A stretch of DNA of 64,000 nt from Scylla paramamosain. Its lineage: Eukaryota > Arthropoda > Malacostraca > Decapoda > Portunidae. The position numbers and the translations under genes are program-made. The notes under the pieces were generated by a model. It ran no database searches and was not told the origin of the DNA. It saw only the letters and a program-made list of their open reading frames with translations. Where the stretch lies: assembly GCF_035594125.1 (NCBI RefSeq), contig NC_087166.1, positions 21,278,266 to 21,342,265 on the forward strand. Direction: 5' to 3'. Shown piece after piece: positions 1 through 14,425 of this stretch. Numbering within the stretch: the stretch's first letter is position 1; each line of letters starts with the position of its first letter.

Positions 1-1114
1 TAAACTTGTGAAGTTGCCCAGCCTCAAATTGTTCTTTCACCTGGGTTAATGCCGGGGGATAAGTTGACTCCGGCTTCTCACGTTTTTTGTTGTCCAAGCT
101 TGAGCAGGGTAGGAGCGCCTGTGTTCACCACTGGAGGGCATCCTGCGAAAACCATACGGCTGATATCTGGATGGGAATCCACAGGAGGAGGCCTTGGCAA
201 AAAAGTTACATTGTTTACCTCCACCAAATCTGCCACTGCTTGCAGTCCAAGATGTAGGCTTCTTAAAAGTGAATTTAGTTTTCAGCCTTTCTGCCTCCTC
301 AATATTTCTGTTGGCTTGTGACAGGTCATCCCCAAACAATAGACCCGTCATGGGAGCCTTGTCAGCACACAAATGAGAATATTTGGGATTAATGTCCCTC
401 TTTATGATATGTCGCCTGCTCAAGTTATTTCTGTAGTGGGCATTACCCAATAATGCTAATGCACCATTAAGCATGGCCACCTCATTTGCAATAATTTGGT
501 GCTCTTCATCACGTGCCACCTTGTCTAGCACAGTAAGCGATTTTACAACAATAGTAGCTGCCTTGGTAATATCTTTTATCCCACTTCCCTTAAGTGGAAG
601 TCTGCCTTCTTTGCCTCTGCAGGCAGTGCATCCAGGACCTGTGGGTTGCAATCCATTTGAGTTAATGCATGGCAGTTATTTGGTCTAAATGTCACCTCAT
701 CCTCTACAATGGCTTTGTAATCTTCCTGCCTCATGCCATTAATAAACAGGTGGTTCACCATTGCAGCAATTTCCTTGTCAAGTTCTTTTGAGACAGTTTC
801 CATGGGTCCATAATTCTTAGCACCTTGTAACAATATACTATCATGAGGAACATCCCTCTGGATTTCCTCTTCCTCATCACTGTCCTCCCTCAGTGGAGTT
901 CTAAATCCAGAAAAACCTGCCTGTGATTCCTGAGAATCAGGCATCAAAGTATTATTTGACACCTACATGGGAGCATTGTTATGAACTGCTTTTGACTTCA
1001 CAGCCCCATTTTCCTTCTTAAGCTTGTCCATGTCTCCTTAGCTGAGGTGCGTGGCATGCTGGTAGTTCTGAATCTCTCAGGACTGGGGCAAGCATCAGAA
1101 GGCGTCCTAGACAT
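1..1114 (-). pseudogene. DIRS1-like retrotransposon, 5' part (gag; start of pol), copy 1
   Basis: Two overlapping minus-strand frames (962-576 and 651-46) together give a gag-like protein. The second contains the segment NGALALLGNAHYRNNLSRRH followed by a Gly/Arg/Phe-rich tail. The same arrangement recurs in the more complete DIRS element at 50.1-50.9 kb (matching segment NSVLALLGNANFRNNLARHY), which is the main reason for the assignment. A likely start ATG lies at 1114-1112, but the N-terminal part is broken by a frameshift or stop near 960-1000. Left of about 60 a new minus-strand frame begins and resembles the N-terminus of DIRS pol; it leaves the window at base 1. DIRS gag is thought to package the RNA. 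This copy is not intact. Confidence 0.6.
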
Positions 1115-1159
1115 GGCGGCTAATGTAAACAAGATGCCACCCCTTTTAACAGCAGTTCC

Positions 1160-1167
1160 TTTTATAA
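1160..1167 (-). promoter_or_regulatory. TATA-like box of DIRS copy 1
   Basis: On the minus strand the sequence reads TTATAAAA, about 46-50 bases upstream of the presumed gag ATG at 1114. Spacing and sequence fit a core promoter, but there is no experimental support. Confidence 0.35.
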
Positions 1168-1235
1168 CCCCACGGGTGCCTTAACCTCACACACAGGGTA
1201 ACTTTAAATCAAAAACTCCTTCCTTATAATAATCC

Positions 1236-1487
1236 GGGAAGTCAAATGCCCCCAGGCTTGTAAGTAAGGCAATATTCCTCTTGCCCCAATAATGGGTAAC
1301 AAGATGGAACCATCTCGCACCTATGTCGGCTCACGAGAGTGCCCAAATAAAATTTTTTCCCTTTAGTAATTTGGGAAGTCAATTGCCCCCGGGCTTGTAA
1401 ATAAGGCAATATTCCTCTTGCCCCAATAATGGGTAACAAGATGGAACCATCTCGCACCTATGTCGGCTCACAAGAGTGCCCAAATAT
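1236..1487. repeat. 137-bp tandem duplication upstream of DIRS gag
   Basis: Two adjacent units (from 1236 and from 1373) share long identical stretches including CCCCAATAATGGGTAACAAG and CCATCTCGCACCTATGTCGG. They differ at only a few positions. They lie between the DIRS gag and the hairpin minisatellite, so they are probably part of the element's terminal region. Confidence 0.8.
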
Positions 1488-1500
1488 GGTCATATTTGCC

Positions 1501-1740
1501 AATAATCCGCCTTATATCAAGTAACGGATATCATGTAACCAATAATCCGCCCTTATACAAGGTAACAGATATTAATAGTCCACAATCCGCCCTTAATTCA
1601 GGTAACGGATTCAAATAGGCAACACTCCGCCCTTATCAGGTAACGGATATCCATAGGCAATACTCCGCCCTATAATCAGGTAACGGATAATTAAAGACAA
1701 TATTCCACCCTTATAACAGGTAATGGAAATCATAATACAC
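1501..1740. repeat. Six-unit 38-42 bp minisatellite with hairpin-forming units
   Basis: Units start at 1501, 1541, 1582, 1621, 1659 and 1699. Each carries ATCCGCCCTT near its start (variants in some units) and GGTAACGGAT about ten bases later. ATCCG can pair with CGGAT, and CCTT with AAGG in several units, so each unit can fold into a short imperfect hairpin. Spacing varies by up to four bases and there are no unique spacers. Confidence 0.85.
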
Positions 1741-1920
1741 AATCCAAACAAGAAAACTTTAATATTCCTATCACTCACCGATAACAGAAGCCGTAACAAC
1801 TTAACAGGAGGCGAGACCGATGTCCGACTTGTGTGGTGTCTGCGCAGTAACTGACTGTGTGGCGAAGTGTAGTGTATCTCATGTGAACGGCACCATCTAG
1901 CAGACAAGTGATTTGCCGAA

Positions 1921-4989
<3,069 letters not shown>

Positions 4990-6502
4990 GCAGGGGTACA
5001 AGTGACCACAACAAACAACAGCTGGGCAAATGGCAACTACTCAATTAACCAGCAAATAAGAAAAACTTGAAATTAAATCCACAAAGATGTCCATCAAAAT
5101 CTTCAGTAAATCTTTAGCAACAAAGCAAGTTAGTTAACAAAAAATATTAAAGAAGGTAATGAGCTAATTGGCAGTGACCAGTTAACTCAAGGTAAATTAT
5201 GGAGGATAATAGAATCTCGAAGGGAAAAAGACTGAAAGCTTTGAACAAATTACTTCAGAATGTGAACAACAAGAAACAAATTATGGTGAACACTTTATTA
5301 TATATATTAAGTAGTAACTTAATAAACAACATCCCTCTACTTCCACAATGAAAAGCCAACCTAATATGACATTACAAACTATAACGCTGCCAGAGTTTTC
5401 AGGAAACATAACTGAATGGCCCTCATTCTGGACAAGATATTGCAAAGATACATAGATTTTCCTATCTATTAAGCCAACTAAAGGGCACTGCATACTTAAC
5501 TGAATTAGCTGTTATTGAAGAAAATTGGCAACTATAAAACTGCTCAAAGAGAATTATGATGATAAGGAGGAAATAACCACCAAACTGGTCTGTAAACTCC
5601 TAGATTTAACATCCCCTAATTATAATTACAAAGGTTTACAACTTTTCAGCATAAGTATCAGTAGCATATTAGAATCAAATAATAACATTGAGGAGGCAAT
5701 CTGGCTCATAAACATCATTATACAAAGGGAATCAATTAAGAAAACAATAGAAATGCTATACCTAAAATACTGAAAGAGCCATTTTACATTAAAAAAAAAT
5801 AGAGTTGTCAATACTGGAGATTTGTAAGAACATGACCAATGATGAGGCATCTAAACCTAGTAAACTGGATTCTAATAACAGAACTTATCATGAATGGGTG
5901 AATAAGACCCCCAACCTATAAAATGAGAGGAGCTGAATACAGAACAAACCAAGCCAACTTATGGGGATACTGAAACAATAGGTACCTTTTCTAACACTGT
6001 GAATAAGAAGCCAGAGGTACCACCTTGTACTACTAACTATAGTAACAGAATATTAGCAAGACCTAAAACTTCATCAATTAAGAAATGTGCATTTTGCTCT
6101 GAACAGCATAATGCATTAAACTATGGCAATTACCAAGGGTTAGAAAGGAGAGTAAATAGACTAGTGAAATTAAGGAGCACATTATGCCTAAGTGAGTCGC
6201 ATCAAATGAAAGACTGTAAAACTAACCTGTATATGTGTCCTATATGTAAGAGAGGTGTACATTATGTTGCTCTATGTGAGATGATAGAGTATGATACTAA
6301 ATCCTTCACATAATGAAACCAACAATAACCATCTTATCTCTCCTGCAGCAGTTCCAATAACAGTAGAAATTAATAGTCAAAGATAACTGGTGAAGGCCAA
6401 GGCTCTATTTGACATAGGAGCACAATAAAGTTTCAGAACAGGATAAGCTGAATTAAAGATCTTAGGTTTCCTAACTACTTAAAATACTCAAACTTACATA
6501 GA
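4990..6502 (+). pseudogene. BEL/Pao retrotransposon fragment 1 (gag to protease), decayed
   Basis: Near 5370-5440 the plus strand encodes ITLPEFSGNITEWPSFW, the hallmark of BEL/Pao gag. It is followed by LLKENYDDKEEI (5535-5575) and more gag sequence to 5773. At 6083-6290 a cysteine/histidine cluster (CAFCSEQH, LCLSESHQMKDC, MCPICKRGVHYVALC) matches the BEL gag zinc-knuckle region. Near 6360-6425 the segment KAKALFDIGAQ corresponds to the aspartic protease active site, with DIG for the usual D[ST]G. Stops and frameshifts separate these pieces. The element is cut on the right by LINE B copy 2. No LTRs were found. Confidence 0.65.
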
Positions 6503-9500
6503 GTTACATAGAAATACAGGCCACAACAGACCTCGTGATCCTCACAAGGTGACCTGTCCTAAGACTACTAAGGTGATAGAAGAAAAGGACAGCAAAACAA
6601 AAGGCTTTCTCCCCACCTTTCAACCTCCTCAAGCATAAGTTGTACAGGAAACAGGTCAGAAATAAATTCCTTAAGGGGTTAGAGAAGTAAAAAAAAAAAA
6701 AAAACTGGAGGAAAATTTGATAGGAAAGAGTGAAAATAGATGACATGAGGTGCCCCCATTTCCTGGAGGTAGGGAGTTTTAATCTCTAGCAAACAAACAC
6801 TGTTAACTGCTGATTTGAGGCAAAATATTTATCAAGACAGCATTTAAAATTCTCTGCAGTATTGCAATCTATCACGTCTCGAGGAAACCCATCTCATAGA
6901 GTAACTACACAGTGGAAAAAAATTTTTTTTGATTCATAAGAGTTGAATGATTTCCCAAGAATTTTGCAACCATTCCTCACATGCAATTTGAAAAATCTAT
7001 TGTAAAATACTTACTGCAGTCCATGTTATCAATGCCTTTGATGATTTTAAACACTTGTATTAAGTTGCCTCATGTCTTCTTTGAGTTAATGGGAATAGAT
7101 TTAATTCTTTAAGATACCCTTCATATGATTTATTTCTTAGGCTTGGTATCATTTTTGTTACTCTATGCTGAACTTGTTCTAATTTATCTATGTCTTTCTG
7201 GTAATAGGGACACCATGCTTAAATGCAATAATCCAAAAGGAAATATAGAGTGAGGATTGCATCTTTAGATTTATATCCAAATGATCTGCCAGTTAAGCCA
7301 GTTATTTTATCTGCTTTCTTAATGATTTTTTAACATTGCTGGCTAGGTTTTAGGTTATTCAGTGTTGTTACTCCTAAATCAACTTTGCTTTCTACACTCT
7401 TAAGTTGGGTAAAATTGAAAATATAATGTGCTTTATCATTTCATTGCCCTATGTGAAGCACTTTACACTTATCTACATTAAAACTTATTTTCCATGTTTG
7501 CCTCCACTCTGACAACTTGTTTATGTTATCCTGCATTTTTTTTTTTTTTACTTGTCCATTCGAGACTATGGTATTTGCTATTTTGGTGTCAGCAAACTTC
7601 AGTGTTATACCAGTTAACACACTCATCTATGTTATTTATATAAACAAGGAAGAGAACAGGTGTGACATTAGTCCACTTGGGTACTTTTCCATTTATAACT
7701 ACTCTTTGTTTACAGTTGTTCAGCCAGTTTTCTATCCATCTCAGCATGTTGCCTTGGATACCATGCAATTTTAGTTTAATCAATGAATGTTTAGGGGGGA
7801 CTTTGTAGAAGGGCCTTTGAAAATCAAGGTATGAGGTGTAGTCAAAAAATATCTGATCTTTGCCCAGCAAACAAGTAATATTAAAAACTCACAATTTCGA
7901 TTTAGTCTCCTTCAAACTATTTGCCTTTGGACTCTACACACTTCTGCCAGCATCCCTGCCATGGCTGGAAACATTTCTGGAAATCACTTTTTGGGATGCT
8001 GTAGAGATGTGCAGTAAAATTTTGCCTAATGTCCTCTGTTGACTGAAATATTCTCCCTTTGAGTGTATTTTTGAGCTTTGGGAATAGCCAAAACTCACTT
8101 GGAGCCAAGTCTGGGGAGTAGGAAGCCTGACGAACAAGAGGTGTGTTATGCTCGATGAGGAATACTTGGATGACGTGGGCAGAATGAGTGGGTGCGTTGT
8201 CATGGTGGAATTGCCAGTTCTTTGCTGTCCACAGGTTGGGTTGTTTTCACAATACAACTTCACAAAGGCAGTGAACACCCACCAGGTAGTATTCTTTGTT
8301 GATTGATCTTGTGGTGCACAATACCTCTGTAATAAAAAAAAATGTCATCATCAGTTTAACACCATTTAATTGGTTGTACCTCTTCTTTATTTGTGTTTGT
8401 CCCATAGCATCATCTCCAGAGGCTTTCTGAGTCTTCTTGATAGTCTGGGTTTGCACATTGCCAAGTTTTTGGTAGAATTTGATACAGTATCTTTGCTCAG
8501 TGCACTCAGTCATCTTGACTCAAAAAGAAAAATTTTTGCACATGCTCAGTAAGGACATGGCCACCTAATACTCATGCAAATTTTCCTCATGCATTATTAC
8601 TTTGTGCTCACAAATTCAAGGTCGGATACTTTTGACTATACCTCGTATAATATATCTACAGCTTCATTTTCATCATACTGATTCAGAATATCATAGAAGT
8701 CTAAGAGGGTCATCAAAGAAAAGTGTTTGTTACGTAGGCAGTGTTGAGTGTTTTAAGTAAATTGTCTTCCTCCAAGTGATTAACAAGTTCATCTCTAATA
8801 AGTGTTTCTAGCACTAGGTTAAGCTAATTGGCTGGTAATTACATGGTAAAGATTTACTGCCTTTTTTAAAGATTCAAGTTACTTTAGTGAGCTTCCACTC
8901 ATCAGGCATTGTACCAGACTGCAGGGATTTATTGAACAATAAAGTTAGAGTTGTGACTAATGCAGATTTTGCTTCTTTTAGAACACAGGGTGAGATCGTG
9001 TCAGGTATGGATGACTTGCTTACTTTAAGGTTATTGATACGTTTTTCTATTTCTGTTTCTGTTATGCTGATACTATTTAGGATGTAGTTATTATTAATTT
9101 GGACTGTTAGCACCATAGGGATGTCACTGAATAATAAAGCAAAGAATGTGTTTAAGATGGTACTAATTTGCTCCTCATTGTTGGTGTAATTTCCATTTTC
9201 ATCAATTATTGGTCAAATACTTGAGGTAATCCCTCTCTTCTGCCTGATGAAGGTTTAAAATTCTTTCAGGTTCATCTTATCTTGGTTCGTAACATGTAAT
9301 TTAGCAAACCTTTTGCTTTGTTTGATTAATTTCTGCTTTATGTCTTCACTCCATGAATCTTATGCAGTGTTCATTATTATTGTTGGACTTAAATCTGTAC
9401 GGGCATCTCTCTTCATGTGCAGGCATTCAGCAATTTGTTTATTTCATAACTCAGGCTTAGCATTTTGAGTGGGATGGTGACTTTTCATAGGCACACATTC

Positions 9501-9635
9501 TTATTCAGTTTTTAAATATTTATCAGTGAAAAATTTCCATCACGCATTAATATCTGTGGTGGTACGTAAGTGACTCCAGTCTCTTTGAGCACTGATCTGA
9601 GTTTACAGAAGTTTGCTTAGGACATAGTAAGACCT
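6503..9635 (-). mobile_element. LINE B copy 2 (CR1-like), minus strand, split by a mariner
   Basis: The reverse complement begins (3' end) at about 6503 with the same tail as copies 1 and 3. The C-terminal tail is decayed (6800-7250), and reverse-transcriptase segments lie at 7441-7830 (WIENWLNNCKQRVVINGK at about 7735, VLFLVYINNIDE). After the inserted mariner, the N-terminal part of RT continues at 8646-9116 (KSSIPDTISPCVLKE and FNKSLQSGTMPDEWKLT). Sequence out to about 9635 looks like the linker upstream of RT. Many frameshifts are present. The 5' boundary is approximate. Confidence 0.75.
7832..8645 (-). mobile_element. Internally deleted mariner-like (IS630/Tc1) transposon
   Basis: 814 bp flanked by TA dinucleotides (7830-7831 and 8646-8647) with inverted ends: GAGGTGTAGTCAAAAA at the left and GAGGTATAGTCAAAAG in reverse complement at the right. 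Minus-strand coding remnants include the N-terminal helix-turn-helix region (about 8513-8370, EQRYCIKFYQKLGN, then SGDDAMGQTQIKKRYNQL). The C-terminal catalytic region (about 8200-7917) includes MAPSEFWLFPKLKNTLKG, the usual environment of the third catalytic acidic residue, where Ser-Glu stands in place of Ser-Asp. The middle of the transposase is missing; full mariners are about 1.3 kb. Frames are shifted between the pieces, so it is not autonomous. It sits inside LINE B copy 2. Confidence 0.9.
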
Positions 9636-10052
9636 GTTGGAACTATCATTCCAACTGGAAAATTAATGGGAATGAGAATTAATTCAGTTGAAATATAAGA
9701 ATCTACTGTGACGAGTGAATGAAACAATGAGGATCCAGGTCAAGCGGATTCATCATCACGGAGCAAACCGATATCAACCTGCTCAGCAAGCTGGGAGTCA
9801 GTCAACTTCCAAACAGTGGTCAGACAACATAATCCCTCCTTCATTATAGTGAGACTCCAGCCAGCATTCAACTCTAGCTCCTTCTCAGCACTCTATGATC
9901 CTGTCGGACACTCCATCCAGACATCTAGCTAAGTATTCTATTTAGTGGCAGGCCTGTGCTGATAGGTACTTAGCTATATTTGTGTGTCCGCCTGATCTAA
10001 GGTAAATACATATAACCTGGCACCGGCCATTTATGCCAGCTCACCATGTTGG
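9636..10052 (+). other. Candidate 5' LTR of BEL/Pao copy 2
   Basis: Sequence starts with TGTTGGAACTATCATTCC and is followed by a stretch (10,053-10,075) with TTGGTCCTTCAAACCAGATC, which resembles the leader/primer-binding region common in BEL/Pao elements. No matching 3' LTR exists in the window because the element is truncated, so the right edge is a guess. Confidence 0.35.
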
Positions 10053-10275
10053 TCCTTCAAACCAGATCCTCATTGGTGATTTAACTCATGCCCGCTGTAC
10101 ATGTCCCTCTTGTGTCTGCATGTTGCTAATGCACTGCAGAAAATGGCAAACACATACCAATAACCCTGAGTGATACGTCTGCCAATGGTGCAACTGATTC
10201 AGCGCTTCATACCACAAATTTGCTTAAACCCCTAAAAACTACTTAACTTGCTATACCATCCATTAAAATTTTAAA

Positions 10276-13138
10276 ATGGAGGATATGAAGAAACTTAAGA
10301 GAATCAGGGCAGGGCTTAAGGCAAGTATCACCATGCTTACCAGGGATCTGGAAACATTTGTTCATGTCACTAATGCACATGAGCTAATAGATAAATCAGC
10401 TACTGTCAAGAACATCCTAAACAAATTCAACAATAATAATAATAAAAAATATATGAACAGATGGATCAGACTAACTTACAAGGTGCAATGGTAGAGGATT
10501 ACATGTCTGAAGAAGTAAATTTGATCCTCTCTAAATTACAAGTCAATAAGGCAGCACCAAAACAAGGAAAGCCATTTTAAACTACCCAAGCCTAATTTAC
10601 TCTCCTTTAATGGCAGTCTGACCAGGTAGGATATATATGAATGCTCCATTCATCAAAACAAAGCTTTAACTTCCTCCCAGAAGCTTGCTTACCTTACAGA
10701 CCAGCTGGAGGGAGAGGTAGTGCAACTCATATCGGGTTTCAAACTCAAAGCCTCAAAATATGAACCTGCCATCCAACTACTCAAAGACAATTATGGCAAG
10801 GAAGACAGGCTCAGGTATGCCCCGGTAACTGAACTAGCTATTTTGAAAAAACCTAATCATGATATCACTAGTCTCAGCAATTCATTGCAAGATATGAAAG
10901 CCTATATACAGAAAATAATTCATTGTGCATGATATGAGTAGAGAAGAAATGTGCTCCACACTCCTCATAAGTTACCTTCCAATCCCTATAAGGGAAAACA
11001 TAAAAAGAGTCCTCAAGGAAAATATACTGAACATAGAGGAGGCTTTGGATTGTCTGAGAAATGAAATATTTGCTTTAGAAAGTAATCCATCTAGTGCTGA
11101 GGAGGTAGATCATACAATAGACAGCTTTGATATTTGTCAAAGTAGGGAAGAAAAGCCTAGAACTCAATGTAAACTATGCCAGAAACAAAATCATCCATGG
11201 TTTAGATGCTGATAATACCCAAATCTTGTTTCAAAGGTAAAAAGAGCTCAGGAACTGAGACTATGCAGTGGATGTCTAGAAACTGGTCACAGTAAAAAAG
11301 GCTGTACAAACCCCAATATTATGGACTGCAAATTCTGGGAAAAAACACTACCATGCCCTCTGTGTAAAACATAAAACAAATAATAAAATAAAGTGAGACC
11401 AAACCAAGGGAGACAACAACATTAGCAGTAACAAATCACGAGGAAAGAACTGTCTTACCAACTTTAATATTATCCCCCATAGGAAAGGAGGTAGGATTAC
11501 TAAATTAAGGGCCTTATTAGATCAATGCTTGCAGAAGACCTTTGTCCTCAAGTCCTCATTAGCTAAATTAAAATATATAGCAAGGAAACCCTAAAGCTTC
11601 ATGGATTCACAGGTAGCAGAACAAGTCAGCAATATAACAGTTTGTGTCCTACAAATATAAAGGAAAAGAATACTCCCTGAGAACAGTGGTGGTAACTCAG
11701 ATGCCTCAACAAACAGCATGTAAAGGGCTAACAAGAGACATTGTTAGGTTAGAACATTCAGGCTGTATACTGGCTGATCAAAACATCATGACTGATGGTG
11801 ATATTTTACTCCTAATAGTGACTGATCATTATTATGAGTTAGACCATCCTGGGTATAAGAGGGCAGGCTCAATAATACTGCTGCCCACAATTTGTGGTTA
11901 CACCCTAAATGGCACATACAAAACCAAAATTGATAACATTGCCCAGGTGGGAACAATTTCAGTGCTCAGAATAGCATTCAGCCAAATGGAGGGAAAAATC
12001 ACTAACCCAGATTATCAACCTCACAAGGAAGATCTAAAACTCTGGGAACTAGATCACATAGGAATAATATAAAATGAGATAACCCAAGAGACTAAAGACA
12101 CCACACAATAATTTGAGAAATCCATCACTTATGATCAACAAACCAATCAGTATAATGTCTATCTACTCTGGAGGGATAACAAGACCCAACTACCAAGTAA
12201 TTTAAAATTAGTACTAGGTAGATTAAGGAGCCTTCAACATACATTCATGAAAACCCCAGATTATTGCAATCAGTACAGATAGGGAGGGACTTTATAGAAA
12301 GAGTGGACTCATTCCAAGACGATCACCATGATTTACACTATTTATCACATCATAGTGTCAGAAAGGACAATATAACCACTCCAGTTAGGATAGTATATGA
12401 CTGTTCAGCTAAACAATCACCTGATTCCTTAAGCCTCAATGACTACTTACTAACAGCTCCAAGTCTAGTACCTGACTTAGCTCAGGTACTATTGAGATTC
12501 AGATACCAAAAATATGCCTTCATATCAGACATAGAAAAGGCATTCTTGATGGTGGGACTCCATGAGGAAGTTAGAGACTATATTAGGTTTCTATGGCCAA
12601 GAGATCCACTAAATCTTAATTTTCTGTTTGACATTTTAAGGTTACAGTTAATTCTGTTTGGAGCCAGCTGTTCACAATACCTACTCAATGCCAGTATTTC
12701 CCATCACCTAGCAAACACTCAAGAACAGGAGGACAGTATTAAGAACATAAAACAAGGATTATATATTGATAACCTACAGGGGACAAATAATTCAGAAGAG
12801 AATCTAGTAGAACAACATTGGCAGATACAGAGAACATTTAAAGCCCATCTGTATCTAGGAGAATGGGTAACAAATAATCCCAGGCTACAAGAGCAACTTT
12901 AAATAGATAATGTTAATATCCAAGAAGCAGGACCAAGTTAAAGTTTTGGGATTAATCTGGAAACCAGGTATGGACACACTTTCAAAATCAGTTACTAAGA
13001 ATCCTGATAGAATATCAAAAAGATCATGTTTAAGTATGGTGTCAGGGTTATTTGATTCATTAGGCTTATTACTCCCTGTGACAATCAAATGAAGAATATT
13101 CTTACAAGGTCTATGGAAATTAAAAACATCTTATAGTG
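10276..13138 (+). pseudogene. BEL/Pao retrotransposon copy 2 (gag, protease, RT), decayed
   Basis: Gag region at 10,276-11,240 (LLKDNYGKEDRLRYAPVTEL, SYLPIPIRENIKRVLKE, then cysteine knuckle CKLCQKQNHPWFRC). A protease/linker region runs 11,644-12,072. The BEL-type reverse transcriptase at 12,264-13,092 shows RIVYDCSAKQSPDSLSLNDY, AFISDIEKAFLMVGL, LFGASCSQYLLN and YIDNLQG in place of the catalytic YVDD, then VLGLIWKP. These motifs identify the Pao/BEL superfamily clearly. Several stops break the frames, and RNase H and integrase are absent because a LINE A copy begins at about 13,139. DNA synthesis activity is not expected, since the catalytic second Asp is Asn. Confidence 0.8.
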
Positions 13139-14341
13139 AGTGGGTAGACTGTGTGTATTTAGATCTAAAAAATGCTTTTGACAAAGTTCTCCACAACAGG
13201 CTACTGTGGAAGCTAGAAAATGTAGGAGGATTAAATGGAAAAATAATAAACTGGATGGAAAGCTATCTAAAGGGAAGAGAAATGAGAATGGAAGTAAAAT
13301 ATGTAAAATCAAAATGGAGAAAAATAGATAGTGGAGTACTACAAGGATCAGTGCTGGTCCCAATACTTTTCCTGATCTACATAAATGATATGGCTGAAGG
13401 AGTAAAGAGTTACATGAGTTTGTTTGGAGACAGTGGAAAATTACAAAGACATGTAAGAAACAACAAAGACTGAAATTATACAAGAGGATTTGAATAAAAT
13501 CTGGGACTAGAGTAAGAAATGGAAGATGGAATTTAATGTGAAAAAATGTTATGTAATGGAAATGGGAAAAAGTGAAGAGAGACCAAAATAGACTTGTAAA
13601 AATGGGGATTAAAGAAATAATAAAAATACAAGAAGAGAAAGACCTGGGAGGATACAGGATAGTCAACAGTTGGAGAAGCATGTAGAAAAGATATTCAGAG
13701 ATACATATAGAATGGTGAGAAATATTGGAACAGCGTTCTACTACATGGATAAAGATATAATGAGAAAAATAATTACCACCATGATTAGACCAAAGCTGGA
13801 ATATGCTGAATCAGTATGGTCTCCCCACAAGAAGAAAAATGTCAAAAAAAACTAGAAAGTATACAAAGGATGGCAATGAAGATGGTTCCAGGACTGGAAG
13901 AATTAACATATGAAGATGCGTTAAAAGAAATTAATCTGCCAACATTAGAACAAAGAAGAGAAAGGGGAGATTTAATACTGATATAAAATTGTGGAATGGA
14001 GTGGAAAAAATTGATCGTGAAAAACTACTGCTAAGAGAAGAAGAAAATACCAATTTCACACGAGCTCACAGTAAAATGATAATGAAAACTACAGCTAAGA
14101 GAAGAAAGAAATATGAATTTCACATGAATTCATTGTAAAAAACTAAGTAAAAAAAGATGCTTAAGTAACATAAAGAAATATAGTTTCCCACAGAGGAATG
14201 TGGAAGTTTGGAACAAACTAATTAAGGATGTAGTATTGGCAACAAGTGTGCACAACTTTAGGGAGAAGCTGGATAAGTGTAAATATGGAGACAGGACCAC
14301 ACAAGTATAGGTCAGACCCTTTAAATTACAACTAGGTAATA

Positions 14342-14344
<3 letters not shown>
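13139..14344 (+). mobile_element. LINE A copy 1 (non-LTR), 5'-truncated, inside the BEL element
   Basis: Plus-strand RT begins with WVDCVYLDLKNAFDKVLHNR and continues with the SGVLQGSVLVPILFLIYINDMA block to 13,473. The catalytic FADD box is degraded to FGDS. Later segments (13,670-13,855) include IRPKLEYAESVWSPHKKK, followed by frame-broken tail sequence. The 3' end reads ACAACTAGGTAATAATTAC and passes into (AC)n. The start matches an internal position of LINE A copy 2 (about 17,405), so this is a typical 5'-truncated insertion. Confidence 0.8.

Positions 14345-14423
<79 letters not shown>
14345..14423. repeat. (AC)n microsatellite at LINE A copy 1 tail
   Basis: 79 bp of uninterrupted AC repeats directly after the LINE A 3' end. 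Confidence 0.97.

Positions 14424-14425
<2 letters not shown>

Noticed and set aside
1501..1740. Array resembling a CRISPR
   Set aside because: Units are contiguous and diverged with no unique spacers, and the DNA is eukaryotic.
7860..8552. Plus-strand frames in the mariner
   Set aside because: Antisense to the recognisable transposase.
13085..13681. 198-codon minus-strand Phe/Leu-rich frame and similar Phe/Ser/Leu frames opposite LINE A (15.3-16.9, 18.1-18.5 kb)
   Set aside because: Reverse complements of Lys/Glu-rich LINE coding sequence, which are open by composition.
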